Shown here piece by piece: positions 17,309-24,839 of a stretch of DNA of 34,073 nucleotides. The stretch is from Candidatus Rokuibacteriota bacterium (GTDB taxonomy: Bacteria; Methylomirabilota; Methylomirabilia; Rokubacteriales; CSP1-6): the NCBI GenBank assembly GCA_016184365.1, contig JACPCW010000117.1:1-34073 (forward strand), read 5' to 3'. A program made the position numbers and the translations under genes. How positions within the stretch are numbered: the stretch's first letter is position 1; every line of letters begins with the position of its first letter. Below the pieces are notes generated by a model, which was not told the origin of the DNA, searched no databases, and worked only from the letters and a program-made list of their open reading frames with translations.

Positions 17309-18396
17309 TCGATGATCGCCCGCTGCTTGATCTCCTTGAGCCAGACGTCGAGCCGCGCCTCGAACTTCTCTCTGAAGAGAATGTCCCGGATCTGCTGGCG
17401 CGCGCGCGCCAGCGCGTCGCCCTCGAGCGACTCCTTCGCCTCCAGCCTGAAGACGTGCCAGCCGAGGCTCGACCGGTAGGGCGCGGACACTTCGCCGACC
17501 GCGAGCCGGAGGATCTGGTTCTCGATGTCCACCGCGAGCTCGCCGCGCTTGAGCGTGCCGAGGTCGCCGCCGTCCTTCGCGCTGACGTCCGCGGAGTATT
17601 GCCGCGCGAGCGCGATGAAGTCGGCACCGGCGAGCGCTTCGGCGCGGACGGCTTCCGCCCTGGCCTTCGCCGCGTCCCATGACGCTTCCGACGGCGTCTC
17701 GGGAACCAGCAGCACGTGACGGGCGTGATAGGACAGGCCCGTCTCGAGCTTCAGCCGGTTGGCCTCGAGATACCGGTCGATCTCTTCCTCGGTCACCGAG
17801 ATGCGGAGCGAGACCTTGCGTCGCACGATGCGCGACATGCGCAGGCTGTCGCGGACGCGCTTCTTGATCGAGTCGAGCGTGACGCCCTCGGCCTTCGCCG
17901 ACGCCTCGAACGCCTCGAGGCTCGGTGAGCCGAGCTTCTTCACGCGCTCCGTCAGCTCCTCGAGCACCTCGGACTCGTCGATGGTGATCCGCTCGCGCTC
18001 GGCTTCCTGGAGCTGCAGGCGGGTGTCGATGAGACGGTTGAGGAACTGCGTCGCGAGCTCCTGGTCGCTCTGCGCGCCGCTTCGCTCCCGATTCTCGCGA
18101 CGCCAGACGGCGATCGATTCGAGCACTTCGCCGAGCGTGATCGCGTCGTTGTTGACGATGGCCACGATGCGATCGCTGACGACGTCGTCGGACAGGCCTT
18201 TCAGCCGCGGCGGCTCCGGCGCCGGCTCGGCGCGCGGGCCGCCGCCGGCACGCTCCGTCCGCGCCCTGTCGGCGACGCGCGCCGGGGCCGGCGCTTCCGG
18301 CTTCTTGCCGAGCCAGGGCACCCACGCGGGCATGGCGCATCCGCCGAGCACGAGTCCGAGGACGAGCGAGATGGTGACGCGGGCGCCCAGCGTCAT
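17296..18396 (-). CDS. SurA-like parvulin peptidyl-prolyl isomerase, lipid-anchored
   Basis: Likely an envelope foldase/chaperone for outer-membrane or secreted proteins. A signal peptide ends in the lipobox LVLGGC with Cys at 20, followed by a Pro/Ala-rich linker to about residue 65. A SurA-type N-terminal chaperone region (SDRIVAIVNNDAITLGEV) follows. One parvulin domain covers about 221-322, with YHARHVLLVPE, DGGDLGTLKRGEL and SSLGWHVFRLE. A single parvulin domain plus a lipid anchor differs from E. coli SurA, which is soluble with two such domains. ATG at 18396 overlaps the mfd stop as ATGA. The last codons are duplicated downstream. It could equally be called a PrsA/PpiC-type lipoprotein. 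Confidence 0.88.
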   Translation of the reverse strand: MTLGARVTISLVLGLVLGGCAMPAWVPWLGKKPEAPAPARVADRARTERAGGGPRAEPAPEPPRLKGLSDDVVSDRIVAIVNNDAITLGEVLESIAVWRRENRERSGAQSDQELATQFLNRLIDTRLQLQEAERERITIDESEVLEELTERVKKLGSPSLEAFEASAKAEGVTLDSIKKRVRDSLRMSRIVRRKVSLRISVTEEEIDRYLEANRLKLETGLSYHARHVLLVPETPSEASWDAAKARAEAVRAEALAGADFIALARQYSADVSAKDGGDLGTLKRGELAVDIENQILRLAVGEVSAPYRSSLGWHVFRLEAKESLEGDALARARQQIRDILFREKFEARLDVWLKEIKQRAIIEVRM

Positions 18397-21300
18397 CGAA
18401 CGAGATCGTGGAGCAGGGCGTGGAGCGAGTCGCGCACGGTCGGCCACTCGCCGGACGCGATGGACGCTTCGAGGGTGTATTCCCGCTTCATCTTCATTCG
18501 CCCCCTGCTCTTCTGGATCATCCTGATCAGGCGATCGGGGTCCACCGTCGTCGCCGGCGAGAACGTCACGAGCGCGCGACCACCGCCGGCTTCGATCTTT
18601 TCGATGCCGAGCGCCCGGGCCGCCACCCGCAGCCGGACCGTCTCGACGAGCTGTCGCGCCTCCGTCGGCAGCGGCCCGAAGCGATCCGCCAGCTCGCCGG
18701 CGAGGTCGGCGAGCGCGTCGTCGCTGGTGACGCCGGTCAGCCGCTTGTACAGCGCGAGGCGCTGATTGACCTCGGGGACGTATTCGTCGGGCAAGTAGCC
18801 TTCGACATCGACGCTGATCACGGGCTCGACGGTCGTGGGGGCCACCGAGCCGCTCAATTCTCGCACAGCTTCCGCGAGGAGCTTCGAGTAAAGATCGTAG
18901 CCGACGGCGGCGATGTGGCCGTGCTGCTGGGGCCCGAGGAGGTTGCCGGCGCCGCGGATCTCGAGGTCGCGCAGCGCGAGCTTGAAGCCGGAGCCGAGCT
19001 CGGTGAGCTCCTGAAGCACCCGCAGCCGCCGCTGGGCCTGTTCGTCGACGCGGCCGTCCGCGGGAACCAGGAAATACGCGAACGCCTGCTGCCGCTCTCG
19101 GCCGACGCGCCCGCGGAGCTGGTAGAGCTGGGCGAGCCCGAACCGGTCGGCGCGGTTCACGATGATCGTGTTCGACGCCGGAATGTCGAGGCCGGATTCG
19201 ACGATCGCCGTCGACACGAGGATGTCCGCCTGGCCGGTGACGAACTTCACCATCGTCGCTTCGAGCTCGCGCTCGCGCATCTGGCCGTGGCCCATCACGA
19301 TGCGCGCGTCCGGCACCAGGCCCTGGATGAAGTGCACCATGGACGGCAGCGACTGCACGCGGTTGTGCACGAAGAACACCTGGCCGCCGCGCTCGAGCTC
19401 GCGCTCGATCGCGTCCTTCACGACGGCCTTGCTGAATCTCCGGATGTACGTCTCCACCGGCAGCCGGTCCATCGGCGCGGTCTCGATCACCGACATGTCG
19501 CGCACGCCGGAGAGCGACATGTAGAGCGTGCGCGGGATCGGCGTCGCCGTCATCGCCAGGACGTCCACGGACGTCTTGAGCTGCTTCATCCGCTCCTTGT
19601 GCGCGACGCCGAACCGGTGCTCCTCGTCGACGACGAGCAGCCCGAGCTTCTTGAACGCGACGTCCCTGGAGAGCAGCCGGTGCGTGCCGATGACGACGTC
19701 CACCGTGCCGTTCCCGAGACCCGCCAGGACGGCCTTCTGCTCCTTCGCCGAGCGGAAGCGGGAAAGGAGCTCGACCTTCGCGGGGAACGGCGCGAACCGG
19801 TCGGAGAACGTGCTCCAGTGCTGGTGCGCGAGCACGGTCGTGGGCACGAGCACCGCGACTTGAAGACCGTCGGCGACGGCCTTGAACGCGGCGCGCAGCG
19901 CGATCTCCGTCTTGCCGTACCCGACGTCGCCGGCGACGAGCCGGTCCATCGGGCGCTCGCTCTCCATGTCGCGCTTCGTCTCTTCGATCGCGCGCAGCTG
20001 GTCGGGCGTCTCCTCGAAGCGGAACGAGGCCTCGAACTCGCGCTGCCACGGCGTGTCGCCGGAGAACGCCGTGCCGCCGGCAATGGCCCGCTCGGCGTAG
20101 AGCTTCAGCAGCCCTTCGGCCATCTCGCGGAGCGCCGCGCGCACGGATTCCTTCACGCGCTGCCACGACGCCCCACCGAGCTTGTCGAGGCGCGCCGCGC
20201 CCCCGTCGCCGCCGAGATATTTCGAGATGAGGTCGAGACGGTCGACCGGCAGGTAGAGCTGATTGTTCTCCGCGTATTCGAGCACGAGGAAGTCGGCGTC
20301 GCGATCGCCGGCTCTCATCGTGCGGAGGCCGAGATACCGGCCGATCCCGTGGTCCTCGTGGACCACGAGGTCGTGGATCTGAAGGTCCGTGAACGCGCTG
20401 ATCGCCGCGCCGCGCTGGTACTTCGGCCGCCGCAGCGTGCGGCGCCGCGCGCCGAAGACCTCCTGCTCGGTGAGCAGCATGAAGCCGAGCTCGGGAATGG
20501 AGAATCCCGCCGAGCACTCGCCGACGACGATGACGAGCGGCTCGGGCGCCTCGAGCGACTCGGCGACGACCGTCTCGATGCCGTGCTCGCGGAAGATCTG
20601 CTTCAGGTGCTCGGCCTGGCGCTCGTCGGCGCCGGCGACGCGGATCGTGAAGCCTTCCTGCCGCCAGCCGGCGATCTCCGCGGCGACGTGATTGAAGTTG
20701 CCGGTGGATTGCGGGAGTGACCGCGTGTCGAGCAGCAGCTCGCCGGGCCGCGCGGTGTCCACGGCGCCGGCCGTGCCGGCCACGAGCGTGAGCACGATGA
20801 GCTGACGCCCGGCGAGGCGCGTGCCGAGCGGCGGCGCGTCGGGCGCGTCCTCGCGGACGCGATCGAGCAGCGTGATGCTGTCGACGATCGCGGGCGCCGC
20901 CGGCGGCAGGTAGTCGAGCAGGCCCGCCTCGCCGCCGGCGTTGAACGGCAGGAGCACGAGTTCCGAGCGCGATTCGACCGATCGCTGCGACGTCGGATCG
21001 AAGAGCCGGATCGACTCGACGTCGTCGCCGAAGAACTCGAGCCGCGCCGGGCTCGGATGCGCCGGCGAGAAGACGTCGACGATGCCGCCGCGCACGCTCC
21101 ACTGCCCGACCTCGACGACGGTGTCGACGCGCTCGTATCCGCCGCGCTCGAGCGCTTCGAGCAGGAGCTCGCGATCGAGGCGGTCGCCGGTGTTGAGCCG
21201 CATGACCTCGCCGGTGAACGCGTCCGGGCGGGCGAGCGCGGCGTCGAGGCCGCCCGGCGTCGCGACGACGATCAGCGGCTCGCCGGCGAGCAGGCGACGG

Positions 21301-21593
21301 CAGATGAGCGCGCGCTCGGCGTCCGCTTCCCGATGGTGGCCGCCCTTCCAGAACTTGGGCTCGGGCTCGGGGAACTCGACGGCGGGCGCGCCGAAGAACC
21401 TGAGGTCCTGCGTCCAGCGGTGCGCCTCGGCGACGCCGGCGGCGATGACGAGCGCGGTGCGGCGGGGCGTTTCCAGCAGCTCGGCGATGACGAGGGCGCG
21501 GGCGGCGCCGGTGAGCCCGGCGACGCGCAGACAGACGTCTCCCTCAGCGAAGCTCTTCGCCAGCTCGTTGAAGGCCGACCACCGCTTCAGCAT
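18393..21593 (-). CDS. mfd: Mfd, transcription-repair coupling factor
   Basis: Mfd releases RNA polymerase stalled at DNA damage and recruits UvrA. The 1066 residues are slightly shorter than E. coli Mfd (1148). The UvrB-like N-terminal module includes ELLLEALERGGYERVDTV and GQWSVRGGIVDVFSP. The RNA-polymerase-interacting CarD-like domain includes LVVHEDHGIGRYLGL. The helicase motor has Walker A GDVGYGKTE near residue 555, DEEH near 656 and SATIVESGLDIP-type motif V (here STAIVESGLDIP). The C-terminal TRCF domain follows. ATG at 21593 overlaps the preceding gene's stop by 7 bp. Confidence 0.97.
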   Translation of the reverse strand: MLKRWSAFNELAKSFAEGDVCLRVAGLTGAARALVIAELLETPRRTALVIAAGVAEAHRWTQDLRFFGAPAVEFPEPEPKFWKGGHHREADAERALICRRLLAGEPLIVVATPGGLDAALARPDAFTGEVMRLNTGDRLDRELLLEALERGGYERVDTVVEVGQWSVRGGIVDVFSPAHPSPARLEFFGDDVESIRLFDPTSQRSVESRSELVLLPFNAGGEAGLLDYLPPAAPAIVDSITLLDRVREDAPDAPPLGTRLAGRQLIVLTLVAGTAGAVDTARPGELLLDTRSLPQSTGNFNHVAAEIAGWRQEGFTIRVAGADERQAEHLKQIFREHGIETVVAESLEAPEPLVIVVGECSAGFSIPELGFMLLTEQEVFGARRRTLRRPKYQRGAAISAFTDLQIHDLVVHEDHGIGRYLGLRTMRAGDRDADFLVLEYAENNQLYLPVDRLDLISKYLGGDGGAARLDKLGGASWQRVKESVRAALREMAEGLLKLYAERAIAGGTAFSGDTPWQREFEASFRFEETPDQLRAIEETKRDMESERPMDRLVAGDVGYGKTEIALRAAFKAVADGLQVAVLVPTTVLAHQHWSTFSDRFAPFPAKVELLSRFRSAKEQKAVLAGLGNGTVDVVIGTHRLLSRDVAFKKLGLLVVDEEHRFGVAHKERMKQLKTSVDVLAMTATPIPRTLYMSLSGVRDMSVIETAPMDRLPVETYIRRFSKAVVKDAIERELERGGQVFFVHNRVQSLPSMVHFIQGLVPDARIVMGHGQMRERELEATMVKFVTGQADILVSTAIVESGLDIPASNTIIVNRADRFGLAQLYQLRGRVGRERQQAFAYFLVPADGRVDEQAQRRLRVLQELTELGSGFKLALRDLEIRGAGNLLGPQQHGHIAAVGYDLYSKLLAEAVRELSGSVAPTTVEPVISVDVEGYLPDEYVPEVNQRLALYKRLTGVTSDDALADLAGELADRFGPLPTEARQLVETVRLRVAARALGIEKIEAGGGRALVTFSPATTVDPDRLIRMIQKSRGRMKMKREYTLEASIASGEWPTVRDSLHALLHDLVR

Positions 21594-22372
21594 CCGGGCA
21601 CTTCACGGTACCACGCACGGCGACATCGATCGGGCGTCGACCGGGTCTGCGGGACGTACAGCGTGCCGATGAAGAACGGATGGCCCGGCAGCTCGACGAC
21701 GCGGACTTCGCCTTCGGCGTCTTCCTTGAAGATGGGGGGCCGCGACGGGCCCCCCACCCCCCCCTCAAGCTCGGAGGCGCCCCGGCGCAGCCGTGGCGCC
21801 CCTCGAAGTCCGGATGGCGGGACGACGTCCCAGCCGACGATGCGGAGCGGTCCGGAGCCGAGCACGGCGACGCGATCGGGATGCACGCCGAAGTTGCAGT
21901 AATACCGTTCGGTCACCGTCGTCGCGCCGTAGATCCTCGCCACCTGCGAGCCCGCCGTGAGACGCAGGTCCATCTCGCGCCCGGCCAGCGAGCACGTGAA
22001 TGCGGAGATGAAGAGCTCGGACGCGTACGGGTCGTATTCCGCGTGCTGCGCGTCCGGGAACCCGAGCACGTTCCGCGCGTACTCGATGATGATGTGCTGC
22101 ATCCCGCCGCACGTGCCGAAGCACGGCACGCCGCGCTCGCGCGCGTACCGGATCGCTTCGAGCGTCTTCGGCATGTCGCGGTAGGGACTGCCCGGCGCGA
22201 CCCAGATGCCGCCGTGCTTGTCGAAGAGCGAGGCGTCGATCGTGTCGGTCGCGATCCACTCCACGCCGACGTCGAGCCCGAGGGCGGCCTTCGAATGCGC
22301 GATGGCCGCGTTGGTGGCCGGGCGCGGCTCGAACGTCGGCGAGTACTCTCCGAGGATCGCGCTGGTCGTCAT
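21587..22372 (-). CDS. CTP-synthase C-domain-like protein (inactive-looking class I amidotransferase fold) carrying an inserted element
   Basis: The 261 residues align with the glutaminase half of CTP synthase. CFGTCGGMQHIIIEYARNVLG and HAEYDPYASELF match the group I recall being named 'CTP synthase C-terminal region-related (seleno)protein'. The nucleophile-position cysteine is kept (C88). The expected FHPEF is instead LYVPQ, so the catalytic His and Glu positions hold Val240 and Gln242; glutaminase activity is unlikely. About residues 183-214 (starting VVPPSGLRGAP) interrupt the conserved stretch between RIVGWD and GEVRVVELPGHPFF and coincide with the double-hairpin element at 21733-21808. 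ATG at 22372 is 17 bp after rex. No in-frame UGA is present. Function unknown. Confidence 0.85.
   Translation of the reverse strand: MTTSAILGEYSPTFEPRPATNAAIAHSKAALGLDVGVEWIATDTIDASLFDKHGGIWVAPGSPYRDMPKTLEAIRYARERGVPCFGTCGGMQHIIIEYARNVLGFPDAQHAEYDPYASELFISAFTCSLAGREMDLRLTAGSQVARIYGATTVTERYYCNFGVHPDRVAVLGSGPLRIVGWDVVPPSGLRGAPRLRRGASELEGGVGGPSRPPIFKEDAEGEVRVVELPGHPFFIGTLYVPQTRSTPDRCRRAWYREVPGC
21733..21808 (-). repeat. Double-hairpin element, copy 4 (inside the CTP-synthase-like gene)
   Basis: The first hairpin is TGGGGGGCC (21733-21741) with GGCCCCCCA (21748-21756) around a 6-nt loop. The second is GGCGCC-C-CGGC (21776-21786) with GCCG-T-GGCGCC (21790-21800): 10 pairs, one mismatch and a 3-nt loop. 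Between them the plus strand has a run of eight C, then AAGCTCG, matching the CGCTC block of other copies. It is in frame, and the first hairpin is read in the same frame as in copies 1 and 3. Confidence 0.85.
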
Positions 22373-22389
22373 CGCCCGCGCGGCCCCGA

Positions 22390-23037
22390 TCAGCGGCCCG
22401 ACTTCGCGAGATAGAAGCTGAGCGTCTCGAGCTCGATCGAGAGGTCGACGTCCTTGAGACGGACGTCGCGGGGCACGCGCAGGCGCGACGGCGCGAAGTT
22501 CAGGACGGCCTTGATGCCGGCGGCGACGAGCGCGTCGGTCACGGGCTGCGCGCCTTCCGCGGGGACGGCGAGGATCGCGATCTGGATGCTGCGCGCCCGC
22601 ACCTCGCGCGCCATGTCCACGACGGCGAACACCGGCACCCCGTCGACGTCGCGGCCCACCTTCGCGGGGTCGTCGTCGAAGATCGCGGCGATGCGGAAGC
22701 CCTGCCGCCCGAAGCCGCGGTAATTGAAGAGCGCGGAGCCGAGATTGCCGAAGCCGACGAGCGCCACCGGCCATTCGCGGTCGAGACCGAGGATCTTCTG
22801 CAGCTCGGCGCGGAGACCGGCGACGTAATAGCCGATGCCGCGGACGCCGAACTCGCCGAAGTACGCGAGATCCTTGCGCACCTGGGCGGAGTTGAGGTTG
22901 AAGCGCTCCGCCAGCTCCTGCGAGGAGATGGTCTTCACGCCGTCCTCCTCGAGCTCACGGAGGCAGCGCGAGTACACGGAGAGACGGCGAACCGTCATCT
23001 CCGGGATCTTCGGCAGTCGATAGCTAGAGCGGGCCAC
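22390..23037 (-). CDS. rex: Rex, redox-sensing transcriptional repressor
   Basis: Rex binds NAD(H) and releases DNA when NADH rises, typically controlling respiratory and fermentative genes. The 215 residues have the winged-helix domain at about 10-80 (SSQELAERFNLNSAQVRKDLAYFGEFGVRGIGY, in two parts) and a Rossmann NAD-binding domain starting at GFGNLG (95-100). The C-terminal domain-swap helix ends in LETLSFYLAKSGR. Its neighbour upstream is the F0 ATP synthase cluster. The start is GTG at 23037, only one base after the T-run of the terminator that closes atpE. rex is therefore read either from readthrough transcripts or from a promoter inside the atp genes. No Rex operator (TTGTGA-type inverted repeat) was recognised nearby. 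Confidence 0.95.
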   Translation of the reverse strand: MARSSYRLPKIPEMTVRRLSVYSRCLRELEEDGVKTISSQELAERFNLNSAQVRKDLAYFGEFGVRGIGYYVAGLRAELQKILGLDREWPVALVGFGNLGSALFNYRGFGRQGFRIAAIFDDDPAKVGRDVDGVPVFAVVDMAREVRARSIQIAILAVPAEGAQPVTDALVAAGIKAVLNFAPSRLRVPRDVRLKDVDLSIELETLSFYLAKSGR

Positions 23038-23038
23038 G

Positions 23039-23076
23039 AAAACCGCCCGTCGCGCCGCGCGGGGCGGCGCGACGGG
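23039..23076 (-). terminator. Strong intrinsic terminator between atpE and rex
   Basis: On the minus strand a perfect 13-bp GC stem (23076-23064 with 23058-23046) encloses a 5-nt loop. It is followed by CGG and then TTTT (23042-23039). It lies directly after the atpE stop. The T-run ends one base before the rex GTG start, so the 3' arm also occupies the place where the rex ribosome-binding site would be. Confidence 0.88.
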
Positions 23077-23090
23077 TCACAGCGTTCGGC

Positions 23091-23411
23091 TCAGTACTTG
23101 ACGACCAGGATGATCGCGATGACGAACATGTAGAGCGTCAGCGACTCGATGAACGCGAGACCGAGGATCATCGAGGTGAAGATCCGCTGCTGCGCTCCGG
23201 GCTGGCGCGCGATCGCGTCCACGGCCGAGCCCGCCACCCGGCCCTGGCCGAGGCCGCAGAGGCCGGCGGCGATGGCGAGGCCGATGCCGGCCGCGAGGAA
23301 GGCGAACGGAGCGTTCCACGGGGACGCCGTCGCCGGTGCCGTCTGCTGCGCGAGCGCGGCGGCCGGAAGCGCCAGGACTGCCAGACCGACCAGAACGAGT
23401 AGACGTCGCAC
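23091..23411 (-). CDS. atpE: AtpE, F0 ATP synthase subunit c, with an N-terminal signal-like extension
   Basis: This subunit forms the proteolipid rotor ring. The 106 residues exceed the usual 75-90 because a leader of about 22 residues (LLVLVGLAVLALPAAALAQ) precedes the two transmembrane helices, as in some other bacterial lineages. Helix 1 contains GLGQG (Q56), the polar loop RQPGAQ is conserved, and helix 2 has the ion-binding glutamate E89 in FIESLTLY. Q56, E89, S90, T92 and Y94 together partly match the sodium-binding signature, although the Thr is not directly after the Ser. The start is GTG at 23411, with AGGAGG about 9 nt upstream. A strong terminator follows, so beta/alpha and other F1 genes lie elsewhere. 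Confidence 0.96.
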   Translation of the reverse strand: MRRLLVLVGLAVLALPAAALAQQTAPATASPWNAPFAFLAAGIGLAIAAGLCGLGQGRVAGSAVDAIARQPGAQQRIFTSMILGLAFIESLTLYMFVIAIILVVKY

Positions 23412-23438
23412 GAAGTGCCCCTCCTGTGTTGGTGAACG

Positions 23439-24215
23439 TCAGTGGTGTTGGGCGTGGGCCTCGGCGTGGTGTTCGGCCTCTTCGAGGGCTCCAGCGATGT
23501 AGAGGCACGTCAGCAGGACGAACACGAACGCCTGGATGATCGACACGAGGATCTTCAGCGGAACGAGAAACCCGAGGATGAACACGAACATGAGGATGCC
23601 GGCCGGCAGGCCAATGATGAGCCCGCCCGCGCTCCCCGACAGCGCCCAGCCGAGGAGGCCGTCCAGCCCCATCAGAAAGAACATGGCGGCGAGCAGGATG
23701 TGGCCGCCGGTCATGTTGCCGAACAGCCGGAGCGACAGCGACAGCGGACGTGCGAGGTGTCCGATGATCTCGATCGGAAACATGAGCGGCGCGAGCCAGA
23801 GCACCGGCCCCATGAAGTGCTTCAGGTAGTTCGCCGCGCCCTGCGTCCTGATGCCGATCCAGTGGTACGTGAGGAACACGATGATCGCGCACGCCGCCGT
23901 CGTGTTCAGGCTGGCGGTCGGCGACATCAGGCCGGGAATCAGGCCCATCAGATTGCCGACGAGGATGAAGATCCCGAGCGTCGCGACGAGCGGAAGGAAG
24001 CGTCGGCCGTCGGGGCCGATCAGCTCGTCGACGAGACCGACGAAGGTCTCGAGGACCACCTCGCCGAAGTTCTGGAGGCCCACCGGAACGAGCTCGCGAC
24101 GTCGAGCGGCCGCCACGGCGAACGCGACGAGGACGATCATGATGATCCACGTGTAGGTCACGTGGTCCGGCACGCCGGGCAGGCGGAAGATCGGCGGATG
24201 CTCCATGGCGCCCAT
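23439..24215 (-). CDS. atpB: AtpB, F0 ATP synthase subunit a
   Basis: Subunit a is the stator that forms the ion half-channels against the c-ring. The 258-residue membrane protein has five to six hydrophobic helices. The essential arginine R163 is seen in SLSLRLFGNMTGGHILL, and the last helices contain GFLVPLKILVSIIQAFVF. A His/Glu-rich C-terminus (EEAEHHAEAHAQHH) is notable. The start is ATG at 24215 (MGAMEHPP); ATG at 24206 is a possible alternative. It lies 1 bp after the atpI stop and 27 bp before atpE. Confidence 0.97.
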   Translation of the reverse strand: MGAMEHPPIFRLPGVPDHVTYTWIIMIVLVAFAVAAARRRELVPVGLQNFGEVVLETFVGLVDELIGPDGRRFLPLVATLGIFILVGNLMGLIPGLMSPTASLNTTAACAIIVFLTYHWIGIRTQGAANYLKHFMGPVLWLAPLMFPIEIIGHLARPLSLSLRLFGNMTGGHILLAAMFFLMGLDGLLGWALSGSAGGLIIGLPAGILMFVFILGFLVPLKILVSIIQAFVFVLLTCLYIAGALEEAEHHAEAHAQHH

Positions 24216-24216
24216 A

Positions 24217-24576
24217 TCAGATCTCTTCGCGCGCGAGCGCCAGGCCGGCGATCGTGAGCGCGACGGGCAACGCCGTCACGCCGACGCCGAGACCGAGGGG
24301 GTTCGCAATGCCGGCGGCGACGGGCACCGCGAGGATTCCGAAGCTCGCGGCGTGTCGCAGGGTCACGACCGCCAGCGAGCGGCGATGGCCCCGCCCTGGG
24401 TCTTCGGCGACCGCAGCGACGCCGCGGACCAGCCAGCGGAAATTCAGCACGGCCACGAGCGCGCCGACGGCGACGGCCATCGCCACGGCGCCGCCGGCGA
24501 CCCAGGCGGCGGCGAGCGAGGACGCGGCGCCCAGGACGAGGCTCAGGACGATCACGCGCATCGCGAAGTCATTCAT
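24217..24576 (-). CDS. atpI: AtpI-like ATP synthase accessory subunit I
   Basis: A 119-residue protein with four hydrophobic segments. The N-terminus reads MNDFAMRVIVLSLVLG, with the FRWLVRGV pattern after helix 2 and LRHAASFGILAV in helix 3. This matches the ATP synthase I-chain family, thought to help assemble the c-ring. Position between atpZ and atpB supports the call. It overlaps the upstream atpZ by 8 bp. Sequence conservation in this family is low, so position carries much of the assignment. Confidence 0.8.
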   Translation of the reverse strand: MNDFAMRVIVLSLVLGAASSLAAAWVAGGAVAMAVAVGALVAVLNFRWLVRGVAAVAEDPGRGHRRSLAVVTLRHAASFGILAVPVAAGIANPLGLGVGVTALPVALTIAGLALAREEI

Positions 24577-24802
24577 CCGGCAGCTTGCGCTCCAACGCCC
24601 TCACGAGCCGTATGACATTGAGAAAGCCCGCAGCGATTCCGAATCCGAGGCCGACGAGCGTCAGCCAGGGGATCGTTCCGAGCCAACGATCGGCCAAGTA
24701 CCCCGCGCCCAATCCGATCACGGTCGAGATGACCAAGGTCATCCCAATGGAGAGGACCTCGCCGAGGCCACTCCAAGGCGAGGGCGGTTTGTCCCGCGCC
24801 AT
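24569..24802 (-). CDS. atpZ: AtpZ / AtpQ-like small F0 accessory membrane protein
   Basis: The 77 residues contain two transmembrane helices with the family pattern GMTLVISTVIGLGAGYLADR and WLTLVGLGFGIAAGFLNVIR. The GxxxG-rich helices and the closing ERKLPDE are typical of the ATPase_gene1 group at the head of atp operons, linked to assembly or divalent-cation handling. ATG at 24802. No clear ribosome-binding site precedes it. Confidence 0.85.
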   Translation of the reverse strand: MARDKPPSPWSGLGEVLSIGMTLVISTVIGLGAGYLADRWLGTIPWLTLVGLGFGIAAGFLNVIRLVRALERKLPDE

Positions 24803-24839
24803 GTGAAGGAGAACACTAGCACAACCTCTCGCGGACCCG

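Noticed and set aside
18825-18850. GTGGGGGCC run in mfd, considered as a degenerate double-hairpin copy
   Set aside because: It encodes the normal SVAPTTVEP segment of Mfd and has no complementary arm nearby.
18408-20720. Very long open frame on the plus strand opposite mfd (and similar ones opposite radA and hisD-murA)
   Set aside because: These are stop-free shadows caused by high GC. They show Arg/His/Asp-rich composition without domains, while the minus strand carries clear, complete conserved proteins.
21587-21660. Unusual C-terminus of the CTP-synthase-like protein, suspected frameshift
   Set aside because: None of the alternative frames restores a convincing family C-terminus, and the stop overlaps mfd normally.
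21587-22372. Possible selenocysteine in the CTP-synthase-like protein
   Set aside because: There is no in-frame TGA before the terminal stop; the cysteine form is present.
24813-24821. Extended -10-like TGCTAGTGT just upstream of atpZ (minus strand)
   Set aside because: It would place the start of transcription only about 4 nt before the ATG and has no -35; not enough to call a promoter.
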